Source of the DNA: G016756615 sp035556195 | GTDB taxonomy: Bacteria; Pseudomonadota; Alphaproteobacteria; Rhizobiales; Rhizobiaceae | NCBI GenBank assembly: GCA_035556195.1 | Contig: DATMFK010000067.1 | Span: 124,001 to 188,000 of the forward strand | Length of the DNA: 64,000 nucleotides | Reading direction: 5' to 3' | Part shown: piece by piece, positions 1-8,017 of the stretch | Numbering within the stretch: the first letter of the stretch is position 1 | How the letters are laid out: the number at the start of each line of letters is the position of its first letter | Notes under the pieces: generated by a model | The model's input: the letters and a program-made list of their open reading frames with translations, nothing else | The model's database searches: none | What the model was told of the DNA's origin: nothing | Made by a program: the position numbers and the translations under genes

Positions 1-64
1 GACGCTGCTCATACGTCCGCAGGGCCTCTTCGGCCATCATTCGATCGGCAAGGGGAAGCTGTGA
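1..64 (+). CDS. livH: C-terminal end of LivH-type ABC permease (partial)
   Basis: Only the last 20 codons are inside the window; the reading frame begins at base 2 and stops with TGA at 62-64. The tail contains LLIRPQGLFG, the typical end of LivH/LivM-type inner-membrane permeases of branched-chain amino acid ABC transporters. Its stop overlaps the GTG start of the next gene (GTGA, 61-64), so the two are translationally coupled. Identification rests on this short tail and on the livM-livG-livF order that follows. Confidence 0.75.
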   Translation, partial: TLLIRPQGLFGHHSIGKGKL

Positions 65-990
65 GCATGAGTGGCTATTGGGCAGGCATTCTTTCGATCC
101 TCTCGATCAACATCATCTTCGCCTATGGCATCTTCCTTCCAGTCGCGACCGGCCAGCTCAATCTGGGCGGCGCCGGCTTCCAGGCGCTGGGCGCCTACAC
201 GGCCGCGTTTCTTTCGGCGAGCTACGATCTGCCCGTGCCGGTGACCATCGGCGTGGGAATGCTCGTGGCCGGGGCGATCGGCTTCCTGATCGCGTTCCCC
301 ATCCTGCGCACGCGGGGCGTCTATCTGGTTCTGGCGACCTTTGCTTTCGCCGAGGTGGTGGCCGGCCTCATCCTGAACTCGGAGACGCTGGGCGGAGCGA
401 CGGGCATGTCTGTGCCGGCCTTCATCGACTGGCAGGTGCCTGTGATCGTGGCGGCCGGGGTCATAGTTTTCGTCTTCTACCTGATGTCGACGCGTCTGGG
501 CCTGACGATGCGCGCGACCCATGACGACGAGGTGGTGACCGATCTGATGGGCGTGAACGTCCGTGGGGTGCAGGTGACCGCTTTCGCGGTCGGCGCCGCG
601 CTGGCGGGGCTGGCCGGCGGCCTTTACGCCCACACCTTCAGCTTCGTCGAAATTCAGGGTTTCAATGCCCTGGTGTCGATCTACGTCTTGCTCTACGTGC
701 TGCTCGGCGGCACGCAGACCGCATGGGGCCCGCTTGCCGGCGCCACCTTCTTCACTCTTCTGCCCGAGGTCCTACGCTCGGCGCTTCCGGCCCTCAAGCA
801 ACTCCTGGCCAATCTGTTCGGCATCGAAGGACAGATATCGGCGCCGGACGATTCATGGCGTTTCATCACTCTCGGCGCGATCACCATAGCGATGATGGTC
901 CTGCGTCCGGAAGGACTGGTGACGCGCACGATGGTGGAGCGGCTGCGTTTCCGCCGCATCGCCCGCTCCCCGCGCGAGGCGACGGCATGA
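61..990 (+). CDS. livM: LivM-type branched-chain amino acid ABC permease
   Basis: A 309-residue polytopic inner-membrane protein of normal LivM length. It starts with GTG at 61, overlapping the previous stop. Hydrophobic segments run throughout. The stretch TRLGLTMRATHDDEVVTDLMG (about residues 145-165) is the cytoplasmic coupling loop typical of LivM, where it contacts the ATPases. The C-terminus MMVLRPEGLVTR is the usual LivM ending. It forms the channel with LivH and is served by LivG and LivF directly downstream (ATGA overlap at 987-990). The family carries branched-chain amino acids but also many amides, aromatic acids and urea, so the substrate is not fixed by homology. Confidence 0.93.
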   Translation: MSMSGYWAGILSILSINIIFAYGIFLPVATGQLNLGGAGFQALGAYTAAFLSASYDLPVPVTIGVGMLVAGAIGFLIAFPILRTRGVYLVLATFAFAEVVAGLILNSETLGGATGMSVPAFIDWQVPVIVAAGVIVFVFYLMSTRLGLTMRATHDDEVVTDLMGVNVRGVQVTAFAVGAALAGLAGGLYAHTFSFVEIQGFNALVSIYVLLYVLLGGTQTAWGPLAGATFFTLLPEVLRSALPALKQLLANLFGIEGQISAPDDSWRFITLGAITIAMMVLRPEGLVTRTMVERLRFRRIARSPREATA

Positions 991-1772
991 GTCAGCCGCT
1001 TCTGTCCCTCGCCAGCATCTCAAAGAACTTCGGCGGTCTCGCCGTCATTACCGATGTGTCGTTCGAGGTGCCGCAGGGTGCCCGCATGGCTCTGATCGGG
1101 CCGAACGGCGCTGGAAAGACGACGATCTTCAACCTCATCTCGGGCGTATACAAACCGTCCTCCGGGGAGATCAGGCTCGACGGCCAGGATATCTCCGTCC
1201 TTCCATCTCGGTCCCGGATCGGCCTCGGCATCGCGCGCAGTTTTCAGAACATCCGCCTGATGCCGCATCTGTCGGTCGTCGAAAACGTGATGCTCGGGCA
1301 GCACGCCAGGGCAGGCGGGGCGCGGGACATGCTCACGCCCTTGTCGCTTTTCGGAAAATCCAAGTGGCGACGCGAGGCAGAGGCATTCCTCGCATCGATG
1401 GGGCTCCACACCTATCCCGGCGAGGTGGTCGCGACACTACCCTACGGTATCCGCAAGAAGATCGAAGTGGCTCGGGCGCTGGTCTCGCGTCCGAAGATAC
1501 TTCTGCTCGACGAGCCGGCGGCGGGACTCAACCACACCGAAACGGCCAACCTGCGTGATTTCCTCATGGAGGTCGCGAGAACAGGCGTGACACTGCTGGT
1601 GGTCGAACACGACATGAGCCTTGTGCGCAGCCTGTGCGACCACGCGGTGGTGCTGAACTTCGGCAAAAGGATCTATGACGGCCCCACCGCGGGGGTGCAG
1701 GACGACCCGGCGGTGCTGGAGGCCTATTTGGGCAGCGGTCGTGCTGCAAGGGGGGCCGAGCATGCTGCTTGA
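987..1772 (+). CDS. livG: LivG-type ABC transporter ATP-binding protein
   Basis: A 261-residue ATPase beginning at ATG 987, which overlaps the livM stop. Walker A is GPNGAGKTT (about residues 38-46), Walker B is ILLLDEPAAGLN and the switch histidine lies in VVEHDM. The signature loop reads LPYGIRKK instead of the common LSYGEQR, a mild variation. The typical LivG C-terminal piece (VLEAYLGSG) is present. It energises LivHM together with LivF, whose start lies 11 bases inside this gene's 3' end. Confidence 0.93.
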   Translation: MSQPLLSLASISKNFGGLAVITDVSFEVPQGARMALIGPNGAGKTTIFNLISGVYKPSSGEIRLDGQDISVLPSRSRIGLGIARSFQNIRLMPHLSVVENVMLGQHARAGGARDMLTPLSLFGKSKWRREAEAFLASMGLHTYPGEVVATLPYGIRKKIEVARALVSRPKILLLDEPAAGLNHTETANLRDFLMEVARTGVTLLVVEHDMSLVRSLCDHAVVLNFGKRIYDGPTAGVQDDPAVLEAYLGSGRAARGAEHAA

Positions 1773-2505
1773 CGTCTCGGCTCTCGACGTACGCTACGGA
1801 CGCACCCATGCGGTCAAGAGCGTCAGTCTCGCCGTCGGCGAGGGTGAGATTGTCACCGTGCTAGGCGCCAACGGCGCGGGCAAGACATCGCTGCTGCGCG
1901 CATTGCAGGGCGCGGTGCGTCCGAGTGGCGGACGCATCGTGTACGACGGCATGGATCTGACTCTTTCGAGCCCGGCGGCCCGCGTTCGCTCGGGTATGAT
2001 GCTCGTGCCCGAGGGCCGGCAGATATTCGTTTCCATGACCGTGCACGAGAACCTCCAGATGGGCGTCTATCTGCGCTCGGACCGCGAAGTCGCCCGCGAC
2101 CTCGACGCCATCTACGACCGCTTCCCCAACCTTGCGCAGCGCCGCGACATGAAGGCGAGCGTGCTATCGGGCGGTGAACAGCAGATGCTCGCCATCGGCC
2201 GCGCCCTGGTCGGCCGGCCGCGCCTCATCATGCTCGACGAGCCGTCGCTCGGCCTGTCGCCCCTGTTCGTGTCGCGCCTTTTCGACCTGATCGTCGAGCT
2301 CAACAACAGCGGCATCGGCATTCTGCTGGTCGAGCAGAACACCACGATGGCGCTGGAAGTCGCGGCGCGGGGCTATGTGCTCGAGCTTGGCTCGGTGGTG
2401 CTTGCCGATAGTGCCCGAGCGCTCGGCGAAAACACGGCTCTGACCGAAGCCTATCTCGGCGGCGGTCACGGTAACTCTCCCCTCACGGGAACTGTCCATG
2501 CGTGA
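1762..2505 (+). CDS. livF: LivF-type ABC transporter ATP-binding protein
   Basis: A 247-residue ATPase. ATG 1762 is chosen because it gives the family N-terminus MLLDVSALDVRYG; the open frame further upstream only shadows livG. Walker A is GANGAGKTS, the signature is LSGGEQQMLAIGRAL and Walker B is LIMLDEPSLGLS. The usual switch histidine is replaced by Q in LLVEQN, as is normal for LivF. It ends with the family tail TEAYLGGG. It is the second ATPase of the Liv complex and is co-transcribed with livG. Confidence 0.93.
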   Translation: MLLDVSALDVRYGRTHAVKSVSLAVGEGEIVTVLGANGAGKTSLLRALQGAVRPSGGRIVYDGMDLTLSSPAARVRSGMMLVPEGRQIFVSMTVHENLQMGVYLRSDREVARDLDAIYDRFPNLAQRRDMKASVLSGGEQQMLAIGRALVGRPRLIMLDEPSLGLSPLFVSRLFDLIVELNNSGIGILLVEQNTTMALEVAARGYVLELGSVVLADSARALGENTALTEAYLGGGHGNSPLTGTVHA

Positions 2506-2533
2506 GGGCTCAAATCCAAAATGGAGAACGGCA

Positions 2534-3709
2534 ATGAGACTGAAGTCACTGCTCGGTGTTGCGGCATTGTCGATGCTCGCAAGCACGGCCTGGTCGCAGG
2601 AGACCATCAAGATCGGAAACATCGTGGTCACGGCCGGTCCCCTGAAGGTGACGGGCGAAACCGCGGTCGCGGCCGCGGATATCGCCGTCAAGGAGATCAA
2701 CGATGCGGGCGGCATCAACGGCAAGAAGATCGAACTCGTTCGTTTCGACACAGGCGGCGACCCCAAGCAGGCATCGGTCGGGGCGCGCAAGCTTGCCCAG
2801 GATGACCAGGTTCTGGCTATCGTCGGGCCGTTGTCATCCGGCGAAACGTCCGTCGCTTTCAACGATGCCGAGCGGCTCAAGATCCTCATGATGCCAACGT
2901 CGGCCTCCGCGCCCGGCTTGACGGAAGGCAAGACCTATGCCTGGCGCTTGACTGAGGACGAACGAAAGCAGTTCGGTCGGCTTTTGAAGTCGATCAAGGA
3001 CAAGGGGATAAAGGCCGACACCGCCGAGATCGTCTACATCTCCGACGAGGTCGTCTCGAACAATGCCGGCACGAAGCTTTTCCCGGTTCTGCTGGAGGAG
3101 AGCGGCATCAAGCACGGCGCCCCGATCGCAGTGCAGTACAAGAGCTTCGACATGTCGGCGCAGGCCGCGCAGATCCTGCAGTCGAACCCTGACATCGTCG
3201 CTATCGCCGCGCTGCCGGACTCGGCCTCGAAGGTCATCAAGGAATTGCGCCGACAGGGATACAAGGGCCGGATCATCGGCTCGCAAATCTTCGCCGATCC
3301 GAATGTCGCAGAGCTGTTTGGACCGGAGGGCGAAGGCACGATGGTCGTCGCGGGCTTCTGGAAAGGGCGCAACGAGGCGGCACAAAAATTCGATGAGGCC
3401 TTCGTGGCCGAGGCCGAACGGCGCGGCATCCATAAATTGGGCGCGCATCATTCCGACGCCCAGGCTTACGACACCTTCTTCCTGATGAAGCAGATCATGG
3501 AGAAAGCCGGCGTGACCGGCGATCCGGCCAAGCTCGAGGAGGAGCGCGCTGCGATCGTCGCCGCGATGGATGGCGTCAAGTTCACCGGCGTTCTGGGCGA
3601 CGACATCTGCTTTGCTGGCCACGACGCGGAACTGCCCGGCTACATCATCGAGATCAAGGACGGGAAGTGGACCAAATTCGACGAAGCGCCGGCGGACAAG
3701 TGCGACTGA
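2534..3709 (+). CDS. Periplasmic binding protein of the Liv-type ABC transporter (LivK family)
   Basis: A 391-residue secreted receptor. ATG 2534 is preferred because GGAGAAC lies just upstream and a clean signal peptide follows (MRLKSLLGVAALSMLASTAW, cleavage near SQ-ET). The mature part has the two-lobed type I periplasmic-binding fold: IKIGNIVVTAGPLKVTGE at the start, AAADIAVKEINDAGGINGKK, and VGPLSSGETSVAFNDAE. It lies 28 bases after livF and is surely its receptor. Sequence alone does not distinguish amino acids from amides or aromatic acids as ligand. Confidence 0.9.
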   Translation: MRLKSLLGVAALSMLASTAWSQETIKIGNIVVTAGPLKVTGETAVAAADIAVKEINDAGGINGKKIELVRFDTGGDPKQASVGARKLAQDDQVLAIVGPLSSGETSVAFNDAERLKILMMPTSASAPGLTEGKTYAWRLTEDERKQFGRLLKSIKDKGIKADTAEIVYISDEVVSNNAGTKLFPVLLEESGIKHGAPIAVQYKSFDMSAQAAQILQSNPDIVAIAALPDSASKVIKELRRQGYKGRIIGSQIFADPNVAELFGPEGEGTMVVAGFWKGRNEAAQKFDEAFVAEAERRGIHKLGAHHSDAQAYDTFFLMKQIMEKAGVTGDPAKLEEERAAIVAAMDGVKFTGVLGDDICFAGHDAELPGYIIEIKDGKWTKFDEAPADKCD

Positions 3710-3776
3710 GGCGGAATTGGGCGGGCGACCGCTGCAATGCAGCCGCGGCCTGTCAGAAAGGTGAATGGAGAAGGAC

Positions 3777-4724
3777 ATGTTCAGAAAACTAGCAATCGCC
3801 GCGTTGGCATCCGTCGGGCTCACCAGCGCTGCCCTCGCTCAGACGATCGGCCTCGCGACGACCCAGGGGGGCGCCACCGAACAGATTGCAACCGCGATCG
3901 CCAAGACGGTGGCCCAGTCGACGAACCTGCAGGTCAGGCCCCAGATGCTGGCCAACACCTCGCAATATATCCCGCTGGTCAATGACGGCCGTATCGAATT
4001 CGGAATCGCGAACTATCCCCAGACCTTCTATGCCATCAAGGGCACCGGTATGTCGGAGGGGCGGTCCGCTCCGAACCTGAAGCTGGTGGCAACTCTGATT
4101 CCGTTCAATGCCGGCATGATGGTGCCGAGTTCGCTCGGCATCAAGACGCTCGACGGACTGAAGGGCAAACGGGTACCTCGTTTCCCTGCGAATTCGCTGG
4201 GGGACTACATCATACGGGCGTCGCTCGCGACGGCTGGCCTGACCTATGACGACGTCACCAGCGTGCCGACGGCCAACTTCCCGGCCCAGTTTCAGGCATT
4301 CAAGGATGGCGCGACCGACCTGACCATCGCGACGGCGGGCGCGCAGTACACCTATGAGTTCGATACCATTCTCGGCGGCGTGACGTTTCTCAACTATAAG
4401 GAAGGCGACGAAAAGGTCTTGGGCGGGGAGCTGCCGGGAACGTTCCTCAAGCCCGTCGGTGAATACAAGGTCCCGGGAGTGAGCGAAGACACGGTGATCT
4501 TCGCCTACGACTACACGCTGTTCGCCAACGCGGACGTGCCCGACGAGCTTGTCGCCAAAGTGACCAAGGCGCTCTATGAGGGGCAAAAATCGCTCCAGGA
4601 GACAGGGCCGATCTGGCAGGAATACGTTCCCGACGAGATGGGCAAGCCCGGCACCCTCGAATACCACCCGGGCGCCATAGCGTTCTACAAAAGCGTCGGC
4701 ATCTGGAAGGGCGGGCAGGACTGA
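3777..4724 (+). CDS. TAXI-family TRAP transporter periplasmic receptor
   Basis: A 315-residue exported receptor of the TAXI (TRAP-associated extracytoplasmic immunogenic) type. ATG 3777 is preferred over the in-frame ATG at 3765 because GGAGAAGGA sits directly upstream and the signal peptide MFRKLAIAALASVGLTSAAL then starts cleanly, with cleavage after ALAQ. The mature N-terminus IGLATTQGGATEQIATAIA is typical of TAXI proteins. It captures an unknown organic acid for the fused permease encoded immediately downstream (stop and start overlap at 4722-4726). The 67-base gap after the Liv receptor contains no obvious terminator, so both uptake systems may share a transcript. Confidence 0.9.
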   Translation: MFRKLAIAALASVGLTSAALAQTIGLATTQGGATEQIATAIAKTVAQSTNLQVRPQMLANTSQYIPLVNDGRIEFGIANYPQTFYAIKGTGMSEGRSAPNLKLVATLIPFNAGMMVPSSLGIKTLDGLKGKRVPRFPANSLGDYIIRASLATAGLTYDDVTSVPTANFPAQFQAFKDGATDLTIATAGAQYTYEFDTILGGVTFLNYKEGDEKVLGGELPGTFLKPVGEYKVPGVSEDTVIFAYDYTLFANADVPDELVAKVTKALYEGQKSLQETGPIWQEYVPDEMGKPGTLEYHPGAIAFYKSVGIWKGGQD

Positions 4725-6655
4725 TGGCTGTGCTGACCGCCGAGCGTGGCATTCTTCGCGTGGCGGCGGACATCCTGTCCGCCGCGGTTCCGATCCTCTC
4801 GATCGTCTGGATCTTGTCCATACCGCAACGATTGGCTCTCCTCGTCTATCCCGAGCAGGTCGCCGCAGTCATGCTGGGCGCAGCCCTCGCCGTGGTGTTC
4901 TACAGGAACATCCGGCCCGAACGGCCCGCGCAAGGACTGCTTGACCTCGTCTTGGGAACCTTGTCGGCCGGCATCGGGCTCTACGTCTACATTCGCTTTC
5001 CGGTGTTGTCCGAAGGCGCCTCCATGTACCCGACGGAGGCCATGATGATCGGCATTCTCGCCACTTTGCTCATCATGGAAGGCATGCGCCGGGTGATCGG
5101 TTGGTCGCTCATCATCATCTTCGCCGCGATGTTCCTCTACGCCCTGTTTGGCGATTATGTGCCAGGGCCGCTGGTCGGCCGGCCGCAACCGCTCGGCGAC
5201 GTCCTGCGCTTCCTGGGTACGGATTCGACCGCGATCTGGGGGCAATCCCTCCAGATCGCCGCCTTCGTGGTGATCGTATTCGTCCTGTTCGGCGGTCTTC
5301 TCATCGCTGTTGGCGGCGGCGAGTTCTTCACCCAACTGTCGATGCGCGTGGCCGGCAAGGGACCCGGAAACACCGCCAAGGTCGCCGTCACGGCGTCGGC
5401 GTTGTTCGGCACCGTCTCCGGCAGCGCCGTCTCCAACGTCATGTCGACGGGCGTCATGACCATCCCGCTGATGAAGCGGGCTGGCTTCAAGCCGGAGACG
5501 GCCGGAGCTGTCGAGGCCGTCGCCTCTACAGGTGGCCAGCTGATGCCGCCCATCATGGGCGCTGCGGCCTTCCTGATGGCCGAGCTGCTTCAGGTCCCCT
5601 ATCGCGAGATCATGCTGGCGGCCTTGCTGCCGGCCATTCTCTATTATCTGTCCGTATACGTGCAGATTCACTTCATCGCACACCGGGACGACATACCATC
5701 GCTCAATACGCTGGAACGCGTGCCCATCTTCAGGGTCCTGATCGATGGCTGGCTGCCGCTGCTTTCGATCGTCGTGCTCGTTTTCGCGCTCTTCAGCCTC
5801 AACACCAGCGCGGAGAGGGCAGCGGTCTACGCTATCGGCGCCATCATCGCCGTCGGGCTGGCCGCTTCGCTGTTCACCAAGAGCGGGAACCGGCTAACGC
5901 CCCGCGGGATCGTGGAGGCGATCGTCGAAACCGGCCGCACGACCTGCGATATCATGCTGATCACGGCAGGCGCCGGCATGATCATTGGCCTCCTCACCAC
6001 GACCGGGCTCGGCTTCGCGCTCTCTCTCTATCTCCTCAATTTCGGCGGTGAGACACTGTTCGGTCTGCTGTTGGTGACAGCCGCGGTGGGCATTGTGCTT
6101 GGTGCCGGTCTGCCGACGACCGGCGTCTACCTGCTGATGGCGTCGCTTGCGGCGCCGGCGCTGACCCAGCTCGGCATCGAACCGATCGCGGCGCACATGT
6201 TCGTCTTCTACTTCGGCATGCTGTCGATGATCTCGCCGCCGATCGCGATGGCGTCCTTCGCTGCCGCAAGTCTGGCCGGCAGCGACCAGATGAAGACGAG
6301 CGTCGACGCCTTCAAGCTGGGCTGGATCGCCTATGTTCTGCCCTTCCTGTTCATCTACAAGCCGGGGTTGCTGCTGATGGGCAGCTGGCTCGACATCGCC
6401 TATGTTTTCGTCAGTTCAGTTGTTGCGCTGGTCCTGGTGACCGGCGGCATCGTCGGCCACGCACGCGCACCGCTCGGCGGGGCTGCCCGGCTCCTCTGGA
6501 CCGTTCTTGGCCTGGCAATGATCGCGCCCCTCGACCAGGTCTGGAACTATGGCTTCGAGCTGGCGGTCTCCGCGTTGGGCTTTGTGGTCCTGCTCGCCTC
6601 CCTGCTTATGTCGCCGCCTGCTCCGGCGCCCGTCGCTGGCGAACGGCGGACATAA
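4724..6655 (+). CDS. Fused TRAP transporter permease (4TM/12TM, DctQM-type)
   Basis: A 643-residue polytopic protein in which the small (DctQ-like) and large (DctM-like) TRAP membrane subunits are one chain, the usual form in TAXI systems. The start overlaps the receptor stop. Conserved DctM features include GLLIAVGGGEFFTQLSMR, the GTVSGSAVSNVMSTG stretch and AVASTGGQLMPPIMGAAAF in the first half, and GAGLPTTGVYLLMA in the second. The hydrophobic C-terminal part after about residue 560 matches the extra tail of TAXI-TRAP permeases. It should drive sodium- or proton-coupled uptake of the ligand bound by the upstream receptor. Confidence 0.9.
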   Translation: MAVLTAERGILRVAADILSAAVPILSIVWILSIPQRLALLVYPEQVAAVMLGAALAVVFYRNIRPERPAQGLLDLVLGTLSAGIGLYVYIRFPVLSEGASMYPTEAMMIGILATLLIMEGMRRVIGWSLIIIFAAMFLYALFGDYVPGPLVGRPQPLGDVLRFLGTDSTAIWGQSLQIAAFVVIVFVLFGGLLIAVGGGEFFTQLSMRVAGKGPGNTAKVAVTASALFGTVSGSAVSNVMSTGVMTIPLMKRAGFKPETAGAVEAVASTGGQLMPPIMGAAAFLMAELLQVPYREIMLAALLPAILYYLSVYVQIHFIAHRDDIPSLNTLERVPIFRVLIDGWLPLLSIVVLVFALFSLNTSAERAAVYAIGAIIAVGLAASLFTKSGNRLTPRGIVEAIVETGRTTCDIMLITAGAGMIIGLLTTTGLGFALSLYLLNFGGETLFGLLLVTAAVGIVLGAGLPTTGVYLLMASLAAPALTQLGIEPIAAHMFVFYFGMLSMISPPIAMASFAAASLAGSDQMKTSVDAFKLGWIAYVLPFLFIYKPGLLLMGSWLDIAYVFVSSVVALVLVTGGIVGHARAPLGGAARLLWTVLGLAMIAPLDQVWNYGFELAVSALGFVVLLASLLMSPPAPAPVAGERRT

Positions 6656-7021
6656 GCGCGCGAGGGGCGACGGCCTGTGCCGCCGCCCCAAAGCCCCGGT
6701 TTTGTCGTTCCCGGCCGGTTCAAAGCAGCTCACGGGAGGATCTGCGCAGGGTAAGGACGCCATCCCCGAAGCGATCCTGAAGGCATGTCGACCAAAAAGC
6801 GCATAGCGGGTTGGGATAATGACAAGCGCAAGAGCGAAGACTTGAAGTGTGTCGCCGAATGCGATTGTCGGCGACATGCTTCAAGCCACTCGGCGCCGGC
6901 GCCCTTTGGGATCCCTGGTTGCGCGACGTTCGGCTGGCCATCCGACACCGCCACCTGTGGTGAGCTCAGGCGGCAGATAGCGCTCCACAGGTGCACGGGT
7001 GCCCGTGGAATATCGGAGCTG
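6656..7021 (+). other. Intergenic region between convergent operons
   Basis: This 366-base stretch separates the 3' ends of two convergent operons. It holds one long palindrome (6841-6885, listed separately) and no convincing gene. Short open frames crossing it have no recognisable family and no clear ribosome-binding site. No T-tract terminator is visible on either strand, so the palindrome is the only terminator candidate. Bases near 6780-6835 look like a decayed second palindrome, but I could not pair them convincingly. Confidence 0.6.
6841..6885. repeat. 45-bp intergenic palindrome (rhizobial-type palindromic element)
   Basis: An 18-base left arm (6841-6858, beginning CTTGAAG) pairs with a right arm (6868-6885, ending CTTCAAG) at 16 of 18 positions around a 9-base loop ATGCGATTG. 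Layout and ends closely resemble the element at 12007-12049, so they look like two copies of one family. No T-run follows. Its place between convergent operons suits a bidirectional transcription end or an mRNA 3'-end stabiliser. Confidence 0.75.
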
Positions 7022-8017
7022 TCACCCGATGTCGCTCGCCTCACGTCCGCGGGTGAGCTGCGAAATCGTCACCGCAAGGATCAGCGCACCGCCGTTGAAC
7101 ACATTCGTCACCCATAGCGGGATGCCGAGCATTGTCAGGCCGGTTATGCCAGTCGCCAGGAAGTAGACGGCGACGATCGCGCCCCAGGGATTGAAGCGTC
7201 CGGGGAGGATGGTGGTCGCGCCGAGGAACGCGGCTGCGAAGGCCGGCAGAAGGAAGTTCAGCCCTGAATAGGGATCGGCCGATCCGAGCACGCCGGCATA
7301 GAGTACGCCAGCGGCCGCTGCGAGAACACCGGAGGTCACCAGTGCGCCTAGCCTTACCCGATCGACGGCGATGCCGTTGAGCCGCGCGACCTCGCGGCCA
7401 CGTCCGACAAACAGCAGACGGCGTCCGAGCGGTGTGAAGTCGAAGACGTAGGACATCAGGATCGCGGCGACGATCGCGTAGTAGAAGGCATAGGGCACGC
7501 CGAGCAAGCGACCGCCGACGACCGCCATGACGAGGCCATTGTCGATGCCGCCGATCGTCGAGGAATTCGTCATCCACTGCACGATACCAGTCATCAGAGA
7601 GGTCGTGCCGAGCGTCACGACGAGCGAGGGGATGCGCACGTAGATGATGAAGAACGCGTTCACCAGGCCCACGATCACGCCGCTGCCGAGCGCAAGGGCG
7701 ATGACGAGCGAGATGGGCAGGCCGTGCCACACATTGAGGACGCCGATAATGCAGGAGGAGAGCGTGAGCGCCGCCCCGACGGAGAGATCATAGTCGCCCG
7801 CCGTCAGAGGCACGATGATGGCCAGCGCAAGGAGCGCTGCCGGCGCATAGGAGGCAAAGAGGATCGCGAAATTTCCCCAGTTGAGAAATGAATTGGGCAT
7901 CGCTAGACCGAAACCGGCGATGAGCAGTAGCCAGACTGCGATCAAGGCGACGCGCTCGAACAGCCTTGCATAATTGATGCCGGCGCCGGCGGTTGTGGTC
8001 TGGGTAACATCGGTCAT
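7022..8017 (-). CDS. Ribose/sugar-type ABC transporter permease (RbsC family)
   Basis: A 331-residue inner-membrane permease with about ten hydrophobic segments. Family features include LTAGDYDLSVGAALTLSSC, the VNAFFIIYVRIPSLVVTLGT region, and the loop GREVARLNGIAVDRVRLGAL, which corresponds to the ATPase-contacting loop of RbsC (typically GGNEEAARLSGI). The start ATG at 8017 overlaps the stop of the ATPase gene (8014-8017). With that ATPase and the binding protein it forms a complete ribose-type importer for a sugar or sugar-like compound. It is the last gene of its operon. Confidence 0.9.
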   Translation of the reverse strand: MTDVTQTTTAGAGINYARLFERVALIAVWLLLIAGFGLAMPNSFLNWGNFAILFASYAPAALLALAIIVPLTAGDYDLSVGAALTLSSCIIGVLNVWHGLPISLVIALALGSGVIVGLVNAFFIIYVRIPSLVVTLGTTSLMTGIVQWMTNSSTIGGIDNGLVMAVVGGRLLGVPYAFYYAIVAAILMSYVFDFTPLGRRLLFVGRGREVARLNGIAVDRVRLGALVTSGVLAAAAGVLYAGVLGSADPYSGLNFLLPAFAAAFLGATTILPGRFNPWGAIVAVYFLATGITGLTMLGIPLWVTNVFNGGALILAVTISQLTRGREASDIG

